Positions 22,915-35,217 of a stretch of DNA of 64,000 nt are shown in pieces (within the stretch, counting starts at the first letter, position 1; the number at the start of each line of letters is the position of its first letter). The notes beneath the pieces are model-generated. The model was not told where the DNA came from, searched no databases, and saw only the letters and a list, made by a program, of their open reading frames with translations. Origin of the DNA: Cadophora sp. MPI-SDFR-AT-0126. Lineage: Eukaryota > Ascomycota > Leotiomycetes > Helotiales > Ploettnerulaceae. The stretch spans positions 372,001 through 436,000 of the forward strand of contig JAGMVK010000026.1 in NCBI GenBank assembly GCA_020747065.1, in the 5' to 3' direction. Position numbers and translations under genes: made by a program.

Positions 22915-22921
22915 TTATATA
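22915..22921 (-). promoter_or_regulatory. TATA box of the PAM2-like gene
   Basis: Minus-strand TATATAA lies 38 bp upstream of the ATG at 22877. A start site about 30 bp downstream would leave the earlier ATG at 22892 outside or at the very tip of the mRNA. Confidence 0.45.
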
Positions 22922-23516
22922 CCAGATTCAATGCTGAAGTGTCAAAATGCTTGCACAAAATTGGAATGCAGGTGACAAACAATATTAATCCTACTTCTGA
23001 GGTTCAATTTATAGTAGTTTAGAACTGATTTATGGTCAAATATCCTAAAGGACTTGACTTAAACGAGGGACCAGACGCCGGCAATAAAACAAGGAATTGT
23101 CTTCTAGACAAGAGACGGCCTTGTTCCTTTTGCTGGATCGTGTCAAAAGGAACAAAGACACAACCTCGTGGTTGGGGTGAAAGAGATCATTGTTGATTAA
23201 GTTAAGCTGTAGCTGATTCACTCTAAATGTTTTTGACTCTATGAACAAATGAAAGAACATAGTTAATAACAATGCCATTACTGTATTCTACTTTCCAATC
23301 ATTGAACGCTTGAGTCTGCTTGTTGATATATCGAAGTCCTCCAATATCGTATGTAAATGTATATATACTCTCCAAGACATTGCCCTCAGAGTATCTCTTC
23401 CTAACCACGGCTCTCTTTGAACAAAACCGTACCTTCTGCAGAACCAGCTTCACCATTCATATTCTGAGATACCATCACACCACAGGTTCGCTAAACAGTA
23501 ATCCACTATCGTCACC
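22922..23516. other. Intergenic region between divergent small genes
   Basis: It holds the upstream region of the PAM2-like gene and the promoter and leader of the 23517 gene. A TATATATA string at 23360-23367 is followed by a CT-rich leader with many CTC/TTC runs, typical of fungal 5' UTRs. Short minus-strand open frames at 23045-23278 and 23223-23456 overlap this leader and show no supporting feature. Confidence 0.5.
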
Positions 23517-23735
23517 ATGGATCCAAAAGCAAAACCATTCACTTCGTCCTCATCAAAGGGATCGACTTCTAACTCTGGAGCTCACCCGTCAGAAGTAGAA
23601 TGGGCATCCGTTAGCTCAGTTTTGGACAAGAACGGTGGCTCGAAGAAGAGTAGCAGCGGCAGCGGCAGCGGCAGCTCAAGCGGCAATAAAGGTCAGGCTA
23701 GTAGTGGCAAGCAAACGAGGACTTACCACACTTAA
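23517..23735 (+). CDS. Small Ser/Gly-rich hypothetical protein
   Basis: 72-aa hydrophilic protein with no signal peptide or membrane segment. The N-terminus is MDPKAKPF, followed by a Ser-rich stretch, a more ordinary core (VEWASVSSVLDKNGG, residues about 27-41), then a Ser/Gly low-complexity run and a basic tail. The start is supported by a strong context (GTCACCATGG) and a TATA-like box 150 bp upstream with a CT-rich leader. It is probably an intrinsically disordered protein. I do not recognise the family, and a further 3' exon cannot be excluded. Confidence 0.5.
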   Translation: MDPKAKPFTSSSSKGSTSNSGAHPSEVEWASVSSVLDKNGGSKKSSSGSGSGSSSGNKGQASSGKQTRTYHT

Positions 23736-25962
23736 GTTCCTCTCTCCGCTTGTACAAGCAGCCCTGTAATCTCTTCGACGGCTGCAGAGAGAAACTTGAT
23801 CTCTTGGACCGCTTACTTGCTTTTGCACCTTTCCTCGATTCGTCGACCCCCCTTATATACCTAAATGAGAAATACAAAAACATTTACAACCTTAGATCCA
23901 GATATCCTCCTCAAATCGACAGACGTGACTTTCTTCTATACATTGAACCATGCTAAACTGCGCTCTTGCTGCTGTTTTTGCGCTGTCTCGGTTGTTGTCA
24001 TCATATTCATGTCTGTCATTCTCTTAGTTTCGCCTCATATCCAGTACTAGTACTTTAGAGAGCATATCTTGTTTCTCTACAGTGTGCTATCTTCGATATC
24101 TCCCTTGGTTTTCTGTGATTGTGATAGCCTACCTAGACACAAATGAAAGTGAGCGAGACAGTCGCCAACAATTTGGATAGGAGTTCTGCCAATTGCTGCT
24201 GTGTCGATATCCTGTTGCAGTCAAATCCACTAGGAGAATCTATAAGGCTTGAGGAATCGAAAATCAAGTTTCCTCAGCTGCGAAGCTTGAGTTGTTGAAT
24301 TCAGTCGCGTTTGTGACGAGAATTTGTGTATAAAGTTTGGCATTTCCAGCTTTCATTGCCGTGGCAGGCCACAGATATCATCTTCGAACGCAATAGGGAG
24401 ACATTGAGGAGATTTATGGGAGACTTCCAGTTACGAGTAACGTACAGAGGTGATCTATATCGCGACCGCCCGGAGGAAGATGAGAGAGACACGTTGAGAT
24501 GGCCGAGCGGTGTAGATTCTCCTGCTATCATGTACACTTGGGACATGTTTGTTGTCAAAGAACCATTTTGCTATCACGGCCTGGAGTTTCATCACCGTAT
24601 CTCGCGTCTTCACCAGAGGTCTACAGCAGTTTCTGAATATGTAAATTGGTCGAGACAAGAAGATTCGTCAAGACAAGCCGACCAATTGAAGACGAGATGA
24701 GCTCAAATCGCTCTCCTTATGGATTCTACGAGCGAAGTTCTGGAGTTGGCAGTGCTCAGGTTGTTTAACCTGTAATTGAAACTGCAAGCAACCTACCTGA
24801 CTAATATAAGTACTGAGCCGCTGTGCTATGAAGACCCTGTCATACGCAGCATATCAAAGTCCTAGTGAATGTTTTGTGCCACTTCTCAGTTAACATTTTC
24901 ATCTCTTAGCCCCGCCCTACTCAACTGTGCGCTACCTTCCCCCACCCCTAGAAAAAACTCTCTGCTCAGATGTCTCTTCCATCCACAACAAGTGAACCAT
25001 TCTCGAGATGTCTGTCTCTATGGAGAGAAGAGAGGAGAGTGTCTCCATCCACACTCTACACATACACATTCTCTCGCTGGTATAAGGGAGGAAGCGCTTT
25101 TCAATTCATAAGGTTGGGTTCATGGTGATGTGGATGTGCGGGAAGGTTTCGACGGAGAGGAATGGAACGCGGCTTGTTGTTGTCATGATATGATATTCTC
25201 TCAATAACTGGAGTTTTGTCGTTGCCCTACACTTGTATTGTATTGTGTGCTACGGAATTAGGATCATTCACTCTACGATTTCTTGCAGCGACTAGGTTCG
25301 AGCTTTCTAAGCAATCGTGACACCTGCCGTGGTATTCAACCTCCGAACAACCCCAGACAAAAGAGAAGAATCTCAATTGCTCGACACCCAGCTCGGTCTC
25401 TTCGAGCTTTTCGTTATGGAATTTGGAGGGGTTGCTTATACAAACCGCCAACTTATCGATAATATCATTCCCAGAAGCGAGTGAATTATCCAGGGTGATA
25501 TGAATAGCGAAATAATGCTAGCGTTGAGCTTGGAGCTATATTTGGACTTTAGGTTGTGCGGTAGAATTTAATTCTCCCTTCAGTCGTAAACTCATTGTTT
25601 TCGGAATAGCATTCAGGTGTAAGTTTAAGCCGTGCAGCAGCATTCAGCCCTCTTTCCAGTCGTACCAACTTGGTCTCGGAATTGCTTTGCAAGAGTCCTT
25701 CTTCATCCTTCGGCGAACCTTGATATCTAACGTATCATAGACTTTGACCATTTTCACAAACTAAAAACTGTTTAGCAATATCTCGCTCTTGTCAAGAGCG
25801 ATCAAAGGACATAAAAAAATGCCTTGTCCAATCATTTCTTGTCACATGAAATACTTAGCCGAGTCTGGCTTTTAGCCGCACTAAACTGCCTCCCGAAAAT
25901 CATCTTGCACTCGAACAAAAGTTCCACATCTTTTGAGCGCGATCCTGCGCATCCCAGCAAGA
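23736..25962. other. Intergenic, no supported gene
   Basis: This 2.2-kb stretch has ordinary base composition. The longest open frame (24326-24700, +, 124 codons) has no recognisable domain and overlaps an equally open minus frame (24301-24558), so I do not call it. AG/CT-rich short runs occur at 25020-25090. The promoter of the kinase-like gene must lie in its last few hundred bases. Confidence 0.5.
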
Positions 25963-26934
25963 ATGAGTTCGACGGCTTCAAGCGACGATGCTAGTCGCAG
26001 CATCTCGGTTAAGATGCTCCCATCAGACTCTTCAGTCGTATTTAAAGGATCAACATACTTCTCTCAGAATGGAGCAAATTCTGCACTGCCTTCGCCTGCT
26101 ATCGTTCGCGCTGCTCAAAAAGCCCGACACCTGTCAGGATCTATGACTGTTCGGTTCGAAGACCTAAAACTTGTTGTCAAATACGGAAGAGAGACCACCA
26201 TCGCGGAAGCCCTGTGCCTCTGGGCAATCCGCCGACTTCTGCCTGACCAAGTACCTGTTCCTGAAGTATATGGTTGGTGTGAAGATGGTGGAGAGTTTTT
26301 CATATATGGAGCTTATCCAAGGCGAAACGCTTGAGAACAAGTGGGATTCGCTTTCGCAACCAGAGAAAATAGATATTTGTGGCCAGCTTCAGGTGATGCT
26401 GTCGGAGCTGCGAAGCTTGAAACAGGATCGTGAGAGTTCATTCCTAGGTGGGAATCTCTTAAACTATGGCTTTAACCAGAAGCTAATTTCCAAGGTCATA
26501 TAAATCGCCAACCTCTTCTTGACATCATGTTCACGGACGATACAAAGCCCCCCGCGGGCCCTTTCTCTTCAGTGAAGGAATTCCATGATTGGCTTTCCTT
26601 CTTGACTCGCCGGGGATTGGAAATGCACTGGCCAGATCCTTCTCTCGTTCCCGATCCATTCCGAGACTCACTTCCCGATGATTCGCGGATCACCTTTACT
26701 CATGCTGATCTTCATCCCAGCAATATCTTAATCACGTCGGAAGCGCCTTATCGTGTTGTTGCCATTATTGATTGGCATCAATCAGGTTGGTATCCGGACT
26801 ACTGGGAATACTGTAAAACGAGTTATACGGCTGAGTATGATGGAGAGTGGAACACTGAATATATTCCGCGGTTTGTTGATGTCCCTGCGTGTTTCGACGC
26901 TTGGAACTTCTATGTCCGATGTTATGGATGCTAA
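25963..26934 (+). pseudogene. APH-type kinase-like gene with a 2-bp frameshift
   Basis: Aminoglycoside phosphotransferase-fold (PF01636-like) protein, common in filamentous fungi; substrate unknown. Exons are 25963-26447 and 26495-26934, with a 47-bp intron (GTGGGA...CCAAG) that joins SSFLG to HINRQPLLD in frame. Visible motifs: LKLVVKYG (ATP-binding Lys), VPVPEVYGWCEDGGEFFIY, MELIQGETLE, the Brenner-type catalytic loop THADLHPSN (about 26698-26724) and VAIIDWHQSGWYPDYWEY (Mg-binding Asp). Between FFIY and MELIQG the frame shifts at 26302-26308, in the run ATATATG. Two bases are missing relative to a continuous frame, consistent with slippage of an AT dinucleotide. Length without the break would be 308 aa. 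It may be a recent pseudogene or a sequencing error; everything else is intact. Confidence 0.8.
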
Positions 26935-29043
26935 TGACAGGAAGAGTGTTTGCAGAGACAGTGGCTGCGCTTCTTATTCGGATGGGGAAATGGAGGGGGA
27001 ATAACTGCGTGTGTAGAAGATAGTGTGTAGAAAAATCTTCAAATACTCTATGAAGTCGGAGGAACTGGCTAGATCCTGGGCAGAATTGCTCCATATTAGA
27101 GCAAGCTGATCTGTGAGTCCTCGTTGTCCAAGCTAACAGTAAACAGTCTTCCATTGGAATGACTGGAATGTCAGCACCGTACACGAGACTGACGACGAAA
27201 GTTATGAAGGACACGTTCCGCCCGAAGGTAAAAGTTGTGTCGTAGGCATTTCAATGCCCTACGGCGGACTTACAATGAAAGAAATGAAGCTGGCCTGACC
27301 GGAAGGATATCAAAACGTTCCAGTCACATGACCCAATCATCCTCTTCATTCAAGTAGAAGCTGCGAAAGCTGCGGACTGAAAATCCCAGAAAGCCAGCAA
27401 TCCAACGCAACAAAGATATTCAAACCATATTACAAAGGAACTAAAAACAGACAACCACGAGATCATCAGGTGGCAACGGCGTAGGACATTATCATCGGCC
27501 CATGACGAAATCCGCTCTATTCTCGGATCTCGGTCCTGATAAAATCCGTTTCCATGTCCGAATCGTAATCATCATTCGACAGTTATCCAAAATTCAAACC
27601 CGAGCAAAGATCGTGTGATTGAAGCGTGTGATGTCGCTTTCTCATCTCTGAATAATCAAAAATCCCTTTAGACTTTCCAGCTGTACCGGCAGGCCGGTGA
27701 TGTGAAGCTTGTCATGTCAACGGGATGGCTGATCCATTTAAAGATATGGCTCGGTTAGCCGAACGCGCGCCGCCACACGCTTGTTCATGTCATGTCCATG
27801 CCGCCCAGCACGCCCAGCACGCCCAGTACTTCGTTCCTGTTTTTGAGCCACAGTTGACCTTGATGACATGACTAATCCTCGATCATCACACTGCGTCTGC
27901 ATGAAGCGCAAAAAGCCAAAAGAGATCAAGCCTCCAACGAGATAGAGTCCGCGTCCGGTTTCTCTGGTATGGACATGGCCGGACCTAAGCTCCGGGATCT
28001 TCGGCGCTTGGAAAGGGCTTGCAAGGTATGGGACAAGTCGATTGCGAATGGAGGTTTTTATGAAGAGTTTTATCGAAGGATGGAAGGTTTATTTTATTTT
28101 CCTTGAGCTTGAGCCCGATGACGTGAGGGCGATCTAAATCTGATTTGTGCTACGGAGTACCTCCGTATGCGGTTGGAATTGAGTGCTTGACTTGACATGA
28201 CTTGACATGACAGCTTGTGTGGACATGAAGCGAAACTGGTCTAACAATGATTGGGCGGGTTGTCTTACCGAGCCAGGATAAGGCGCGGGAAGATGTGGTG
28301 GTGTTCAACTTGAAAGCAAGACTTTTGATTTGCTAGCTGAACGTGGACCGGACCCTCATTCTGTAACGTGGAGGAACAGGCTGGGCTGGGCTGGGCTGCT
28401 GGGCTTGGAAAGTAAATAAGTGACATCACAAAATAATTCGGGAGCGCACACGCACACGGCCACTACCACTACGGCATGGTCAGCCACACTTTACTTTGTG
28501 TGGCTCAAACAAATGTCCTGCTTGTTGACATCTGTGACACCAGAATCAGGGAAGAGATCAGCAAAGCCTGGACGTGTAATCTTATCTTTCCTGCTTTTAG
28601 TACAGTACATTGCAGTTCCTCTCTTCCACTTCCTCTTCACCCTCAGGTCCGGTCAGATCCAACTCAATTCATTCCAATTCATTCAAATCCCACCCTCTCC
28701 AGAATTCTGGCTTGTGACCCACCGCCCGTCAACCTCACCGTCGCTGTCCGGTCTCACCAGCCTTGCCGCAAATTCGCGATCGGCAAATAAATAGCTTCCG
28801 AGAGATCCGTACCTCGAACCCTCATTCGCCGTTGCATTAGCTACAATCAGCCCTTCCAGACAAAAGGGCCAGCAAGCACTGGCTTTACCGTTCGTTTGTG
28901 ATTAATCAGCTACCTTGCAGACCCGCCCACGCCATAAACATAACAGAAACCGACTCCCGCCGACGACACCCGTCTCCCTCTTCTCTTTTTCCAAGCGATA
29001 CCCAGATACCCAAGATACCCAAAATACACGAAGGGCCGTCGAC
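26935..29043. other. Intergenic region and upstream region of the ErdS-like gene
   Basis: No gene is supported. Short tandem repeats are present: a CGCCCAGCA-type run at 27800-27828, TTGACATGAC repeats at 28190-28212, and a CTGGG run at 28378-28406. From about 28560 to 29040 the sequence becomes CT-rich with scattered CCACC and TTCC runs, consistent with promoter and 5' leader of the gene starting at 29044. Minus-strand frames at 28902-29447 are shadows of that gene. Confidence 0.5.
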
Positions 29044-32000
29044 ATGTCGTTCCTCAAGAAGCCTTTCAAGAAGCTCAAGAACATCGCCAGCGAGTCCCAT
29101 CCTGCTAAGACCGATACAGATAGCACTTCGAACAAATCCTCTACGAACGGCACCGGCACCGGCACAGGCACCCCGCAAAATGGCCTGGTCAATGGGAACC
29201 TCAAGTCTGTCAAGGGCGCAGACGCGGATTCCAGACGCCAGAGTCGCGAGATCATTGCGGCGGAGAGGGAACGTCGAAGTATAGATAAGCAGCGAGTGAA
29301 GGCAGAGACCAGGAAGCGCGAGACGATGGCCAGGATAGCAGATGAGAAGTTTCTGGAGGAAGGCCCCCCAGATATGACGAGGTTGTATAAGCCGTTCAGT
29401 ATGAACATGAGCAAGAATTGGAACCACGAGAACCGGGTCTTGTTCAAAAATCTGGACTTCGAGAGTATGTATTTACGTTTGGGAGTGTGGGATTTGGCTG
29501 ACCATCCGCAGAAATGGAAGGCAGTGTAATTTCATTCCGAGCTCGAATCCACACCATCCGCCGATTGAGCGCCAAATTGGTGTTCATTGTATTTCGCCAA
29601 CAGACTATAACCATCCAAGGAGTATTGCAGAGTTTCAAACCAATCGATGAATTGAAAAGTCTGTTTTCCAGCCCCTCTACCACAATTGCCCCGCTAACCT
29701 TTCCCTCAGAGGATGAAGACAACGTAGGCACGATTCCCGAACAGATGGTCCGAAGCGTCGAGCATTACCCCAGCGAAACAATCGTCGTCGTACATGCGAA
29801 GTTGCGGAAGGCTATGAAGAGGGTGAAGAATGCGACGATTCATGATTACGAGTTGGAAGTATATGAGGTGCACAAGGTGGGCAATTTGACGGAGCATGTC
29901 CCCTTCACGGTGTATGATGCGGAGAATATCAATCGGGACAAGGATGATGTTGAAGATGACGATGATGCGGACTCCTCGTTGTATCCTTCTGCGGCAGATA
30001 CTCCAAAGGACACACCTAGGGATACCCCGAAGGTAGGATCTCCAAGGTCGTCTACAGACATGATTCGAGCTTCTACGGATATCATTCGAAGATCGACCCT
30101 TGGACGGGTTTCCGGAGACAAGAGCCGCAGTAAGTGTTCTTCTGCCAGGAAACTGGACTATGCTAACTTATACAGCGAGTGTGGATGGCTTCAGATCGCA
30201 AAGATCCCTTCCCCAAAGAGTTCGTCTCAACAATCGCATTATCGATCTACGAACTGCTCCTGCCCAAGCCATTTTCCGCATTCAATCTGGAATCTGCAAC
30301 CTTTTCCGCACATATCTCGACGGTCAAGGCTTCATTGAAATCCATACTCCAAAGCTACAAGGTGGTGCTACAGAATCCGGAGCTTCAGTTTTCGAATTGA
30401 ATTATTTTGGACGACCTGCTTTCCTAGCACAATCTCCTCAATTGGCCAAGCAAATGGCCATTTCGGCAGATTTCGAGCGAGTATACGAGGTTGGGCCTGT
30501 GTTCCGTGCTGAGGATAGTAATACCCCAAGACATTTGACCGAGTATACTGGCCTGGATCTGGAGATGGCGTTGGAAGAGCATTACCATGAGGCTTTGGAC
30601 ATCATTGATGGTATGTTCAAGAATTTGTGGAAAGGGATCTACGAGCGGTACCAACCAGAGATTGATCTCATTTCCGAGTTCTATCCACAAGAGAGAGTTA
30701 TGTGGTTGGAAGAAACACCCCGCATTAAGTTTGCTGATGGTGTCAAACTTCTGATCGAAGATGGATGGGTTGATGAAGAGGGTAATCCACCCAAGGATAC
30801 TGAGGACTTGGCAACCAGAGCAGAAATCCGACTGGGTGCTATCGTTCGGGAAAAGTACAAGACGGATTACTACATCTTGGACAAATTCCCAGCCTCTGCC
30901 AGACCATTCTACACTATGCCTGATCCTGGAGATAGCCGATACACCAATTCTTTCGACATCTTCATGAGAGGACAGGAAATTCTTTCTGGAGGTCAACGTA
31001 TTCATGATGCCAAATTCCTCGAGAAGAACCTGAAAGCCAAGGGAATTCACCCCGAGACAATGATGGAATACCTTGAAGGTTTCCGTTGGGGCGCTCCACC
31101 TCATGCTGGTTGTGGTATTGGTCTTGAACGCCTCACATACCTCTTCCTTAACCTCGGTAACATCAGATTGGCATCACTCTTCCCACGGGATCCCAAATCT
31201 CTCCCGGCTCAACCTCCAAGAATGGCGCTTCGTCACGAAGATGCCAGCACGACAAACCCACCATGGGAACAAAAGGATTACGAAGCTCCCGAAGAAGACA
31301 GTTCCGAAGAAGGCGTGAACGGCAACGCAGAACACAAACGCCAATATCAACCTCTCGAAAAGCTAATTGCCAACTATGGAGACGCAGCCAACACCTCCTG
31401 GCTTGACAAACGCTACCAAATATGGCGCCACTCCTCCACAGGTGCTGCCCAAGGCTACATCGTCCACAACAACTACGCCATCGCCGTCGGGGAGCCCCTA
31501 TGCGCCAAATCTCAATACCCTCAAATCATCTCCGCGTACCTCCATTTCCTCAAAGACGAACACAAAGAGCTCAAACCACTCTGGATGATCGCCGGGCCAC
31601 AGGTAGAAGAATACCTCGGCGAGAAATTCCTCTGGCGCACACTCGGCTGCATCGCAGAAGAGCGCGCCGACCCCCGCAACAACCCAGCCGCAAAGGACAA
31701 AGATCTTGCCCGTAAGATCCGGCACGCCGAAGCAGAAGGCGTCAAGGAAATCGACCTCCCATTCGGGGAGCCCGTCCCCGAAGACTTGATGGCCAAAATC
31801 GACGCCAGAGTCGAAGACTGGAAAAAGGGTCGCAAAGGCACTCAAGTCCACCTGACTCAAATCCGCCCGTGGGTCGACCAAGAGCACCGTCGTTACTACT
31901 ACTCGCAAACCCCCGACAGCACCATCCAAGCCATCGTCGTCCTCCACCAACTCTCCCCTCAAAACGGCTACCAAGTGAAATTCTCCCTTGAATTCCCCGG

Positions 32001-32322
32001 TGCCCCTTCCGGTACAATCGAGTCGCTGATCCTGCACGCCCTCAAGAACGTAGCTAGCGCTGATCCAGAGTGCAAACAAGTCACGTTCGGAACGGGCGCC
32101 ATGCCTACGCTTGAAGGAGGCAGGAATCTGGGCAAGACGAAGACGAAGGCGTTGAGGAAGGCGTACGAGGCTATCAATAAGCAGTTCAAGTTGACGAATA
32201 AGAGTGAGTTTAGAGAGAAGATGGGGGTTAAAAATGAGCCGGTTTTTGTTTGTTATCCACGTGGTGGGCTGGGAGCGTCGGGTATTAGGGCGATTATGGG
32301 GTTCTTGGAGGAGGAGGGTTAG
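29044..32322 (+). CDS. erdS: AspRS-DUF2156 fusion, ergosteryl-3beta-O-L-aspartate synthase (ErdS-like)
   Basis: Predicted 1061-aa bifunctional enzyme. Exons are 29044-29464, 29512-30129 and 30176-32322, with introns of 47 and 46 bp, consensus GT donors and CTGAC/CTAAC branch sites. Residues 1-140 are a charged leader with a Gly-Thr run. About 143-275 form the OB-fold anticodon-binding domain (SFRARIHTIRR). A Ser/Thr/Asp linker lies about 278-346. About 348-690 form the class II AspRS core, with motif 2 around R457 (VGPVFRAEDSNTPRHLTEY) and motif 3 GIGLER (R665) ending FPRDP. About 735-1060 form a DUF2156/GNAT-like transferase domain. Known for fungal fusions of this architecture: the synthetase makes Asp-tRNA(Asp) and DUF2156 transfers Asp to ergosterol. 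All core motifs are intact. The single-copy housekeeping AspRS should be elsewhere in the genome. Confidence 0.93.
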
Positions 32323-34262
32323 ATTTGAGAAGTGGCAAGGGGATAGGAGGAGGGGTAAATGAGATGTGGCGGAGGGGGGTAGATGCGATGTTGTAATGTG
32401 GACAGAACAGCTGGGAGAAAGTCGGCGGGAGAGCGAGAGACCGAGAGAGAAAGATAAGTCAGATGTGCTGCTGTGCTGTACGAACGGCGTTCGGGCTTGG
32501 GCTTGGGCTTCAGCGAGCGAGTGAGTGAGTAATAAAATCGAGTGGGCTTGTGGCCCTCTCCTTTTCCTTCGTATTGAGAAGCGCGGATAGTATAGTGAAG
32601 TATGATATACCAGAGAAATAAAAGATATTTATTTTTTCACCTTCCATCAACTTGACTCCAAACCAAATCGCCGTTCAGTTAATCAAGTTGGAATTGGAGT
32701 ATCGAAATGAGGATAGAGCAAGTGACGAAGTTCCACTTCAATCTCTTTCGTTTCCTCGGAAATGAAAGAAGAGGCCGTGTTTACATCATTACGATAGCAA
32801 ATTCTAACTCACTCCTCTATTCAGAGCTTCAGAGATCTCTGAACTATCTATTCTATCTTTCTCATAATTACAATCATAAAATAACCACATCACATAACAT
32901 CACATCACATTCTCTCTCAAACTCTGGTCTAGAGGACTATAGAAATGGGAGTTTGTACACACGTGTTAGATCTAAGTTTTACTTTGGAAAGTGATTGATT
33001 AATAGTGAAAGCAAAATTCCTGAAATGATAATAACAGATATCTTCTATATCTGATCACTGGATGGAATCTTTACGCTCATGTACTGTGCATCACAGCGCG
33101 GAGTGATGTGACGTGACGTCAAATCCAGGTTTTTTCTTCGTTCTCGTGTAAGATCAAGGACAAGATCAGGAGGCGGGGCCAGGTGAGGAGGTGAGGAAGG
33201 GAAGGGACTTAGGCAGGCACTGTCTGGGATTTTAACTTCAAGCCTATCGTACGGAAGGAATGCCGAGGACGAGGATGAGATTAGAGGGGGGGCGTGTTGT
33301 TGGTGAGTGTTTAAACTCATTGGTGGATGGATTTTTCTCTATGCGCAGTGTGGTACAAGAGACAGTGTCTGTCTGGCATTTTGGGAGATACGGGCCATGC
33401 GCATGAACTCGCATTATTATGCTGGCTAAGGTATCTATCACCATGGGACTCGAGCATACTGTATTCTTCTCTTGCCTAGGAATTTTTAAGGAGATTGACG
33501 GGCACTTTCAAGAGGTTTAATGAAGAGCGAAGGTCGAGAGCGGAGGACTAACGAGGTAGACAGTAGAGGATAAGGAAAAGGGGAATGGTGCGTTGAGGAG
33601 GGAGATTGGTTTGGAGTGTTTGGAGTCTGTGGTCTGAGGATATTGAGATTGTTCTGAGAGTGTGTCGAGTAGGGAGACTGGCTCCCTGGTGTCTTGGTTT
33701 CATGAGACTGTTTTGACGGCGTTTTTGATACGATGCAGCATCCCCAATTTGCAGAGCTTTCGGTTCAGACAGAAGTTGAGTGTTTGCAGTAGCGGAGAGG
33801 AGAGGCTGTGGATTGGTGAAGGGTGATTTGGGGGCATATATATTTGTGTAGTCTTGGACTGTAGATTTCAGTCGTTGTTGCGGAAAGAGGATGATAAGAA
33901 TGTAGTTGGATTGAGTGGTGGAAGTCACAGGCTCATTCTAAAAGGGACTAGTTCCGAAAGAGAGGAGTTTACCACTGAAGAGACAGTTTAACGCTCCCGT
34001 ACGGCCCATCTATACTGTAAAACGCCATCGTAATTTAGCACTCCCGGCGAGTTTCCTCTGTCCTGGCTTTTGATTCATCGGCAGACGTCATAATATTCTA
34101 CTTTGGCCATGCCTCAAATGTTAATACAACCATCCTTACATACGATTACAGCAACTTCCAACTACGCCATGTAAGTGGGGCAGGTTGGAGAGGGAGGAGG
34201 ATCCCCTTTGAGACCGGTACGATAGTCAAATACAACCACAGAGCTGCCTCACTTTCAGGTTC

Positions 34263-34284
34263 GTGCTGGGCCAAAGCCCAGCAC
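34263..34284. repeat. 9-bp stem perfect hairpin
   Basis: GTGCTGGGC / GCCCAGCAC with a 4-base loop CAAA. Stable in RNA or single-stranded DNA; function unknown. Confidence 0.7.
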
Positions 34285-34301
34285 ACATGTTGCCATCCGT
34301 C

Positions 34302-34400
34302 CGGCTGCTGCCAGAGTTGACTTTCCGTATGTGACTGTGCTCAAGCCGCGTCACGCCAATACGGAGTCATAAAGCGAGTAGTCAACCCTGGCAGCAGCCG
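34302..34400. repeat. 99-bp inverted-repeat unit, MITE-like
   Basis: Outer 20-bp arms (34302-34321 and 34381-34400) match in reverse complement at 19 of 20 positions (CGGCTGCTGCCAG...). Partial complementarity continues inward (CCGTAT / ATACGG). No clear target duplication was found, so a MITE is only one explanation. Confidence 0.6.
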
Positions 34401-34506
34401 AAAGAGTATCCATACATGCAGAACGAGGAAAGCCGAAGGGTATGGAGAGTGATGGTTTGTTAGTGTTGGTGTTCAGTAGATCTGAGGATCTAGTCAAGTG
34501 CAGCGC

Positions 34507-34539
34507 TTGGTCTCACAAGGTGAAGACTTGTGAGACCAA
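34507..34539. repeat. 13-bp stem perfect inverted repeat
   Basis: TTGGTCTCACAAG and CTTGTGAGACCAA separated by 7 bases. It is the longest perfect hairpin noticed in the gene island. No transcript is evident; it could be a relic of an inverted repeat or a small structured RNA. Confidence 0.7.
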
Positions 34540-35217
34540 AGATTCAGGTCTGAAAGGTTGATTCTTCAATTGAAAAGGAACAATGGAGCCGCTTCTCATT
34601 TCGACCAGTTTCATTCCTATGGGAGTGATGTTTTGATAGTTGGGAGTGGGTGTTTGGGTAATTAAGCGAGAAGTGGGGAAGCTGGTGCTGAATAACAACA
34701 AATCATGCAACAACAAATCAGGCGCTGAACATTGATCATACGTGCGCTTGGTAAGGGTTCCCCACAATCGAAAACTTTATTGCAATCTAATTGGTAGCAT
34801 AGCATTTAATGAACTTAAAGTTCGAATTTGTCATCTGCATTAGCTCAAACCTTCCTTCGTTTCGCCCCTCTCGTTGCACCTCCTGATACAGTAGAATCAT
34901 CCCTGCACTTGTGGCATGGTCAGTCTGGGGGCCAGGTCAAGAAACGCTTCGAACTTCAAGAGGAAGGACTTAGTCCGAAAGATATGATCAGGACTATTTC
35001 TGCAAGTGCTAACTGGCTCTTAAAATCAAGGATTCTGAAGGGCGCAGAACTTCAGCAACTCGAAGTTGGGAAACGGTTTTCAGGATATTCGGCAAGGACC
35101 GTCATGGTCTAATAAATGATAATGATAAGCTATATAAATCCAAATCTACATTCTTTCTCTCTAATGTATCTATCTCATTCTGTGGTATCTCATTCTGTCG
35201 TAACATCATTTAGACAA

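Larger units (their letters stand above)
32323..35217. other. Intergenic region with hairpins, no supported gene
   Basis: The 3' side of the ErdS-like gene has AATAAA at 32530-32535 and near 32616, candidate polyadenylation signals. A CACAT/CATCA run lies at 32885-32912. Three inverted repeats cluster at 34263-34539 and are listed separately. Open frames at 33548-33928 (-), 33045-33320 (-) and 34828-35112 (+, no ATG) lack domains. The last reads somewhat protein-like (EEGLSPKDMIRTISASANWLL), so it could be a gene remnant. Confidence 0.45.

Noticed and set aside
24326..24700. 124-codon + strand ORF
   Set aside because: No domain, no promoter signal, and an equally open frame on the other strand. 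Left uncalled pending expression data.
33548..33928. 126-codon minus-strand ORF
   Set aside because: Low-complexity composition, no motif, no neighbouring signals; likely chance.
34828..35112. 94-codon + strand frame
   Set aside because: It has no ATG (starts TTG) and no domain; possibly a gene remnant but not supportable.
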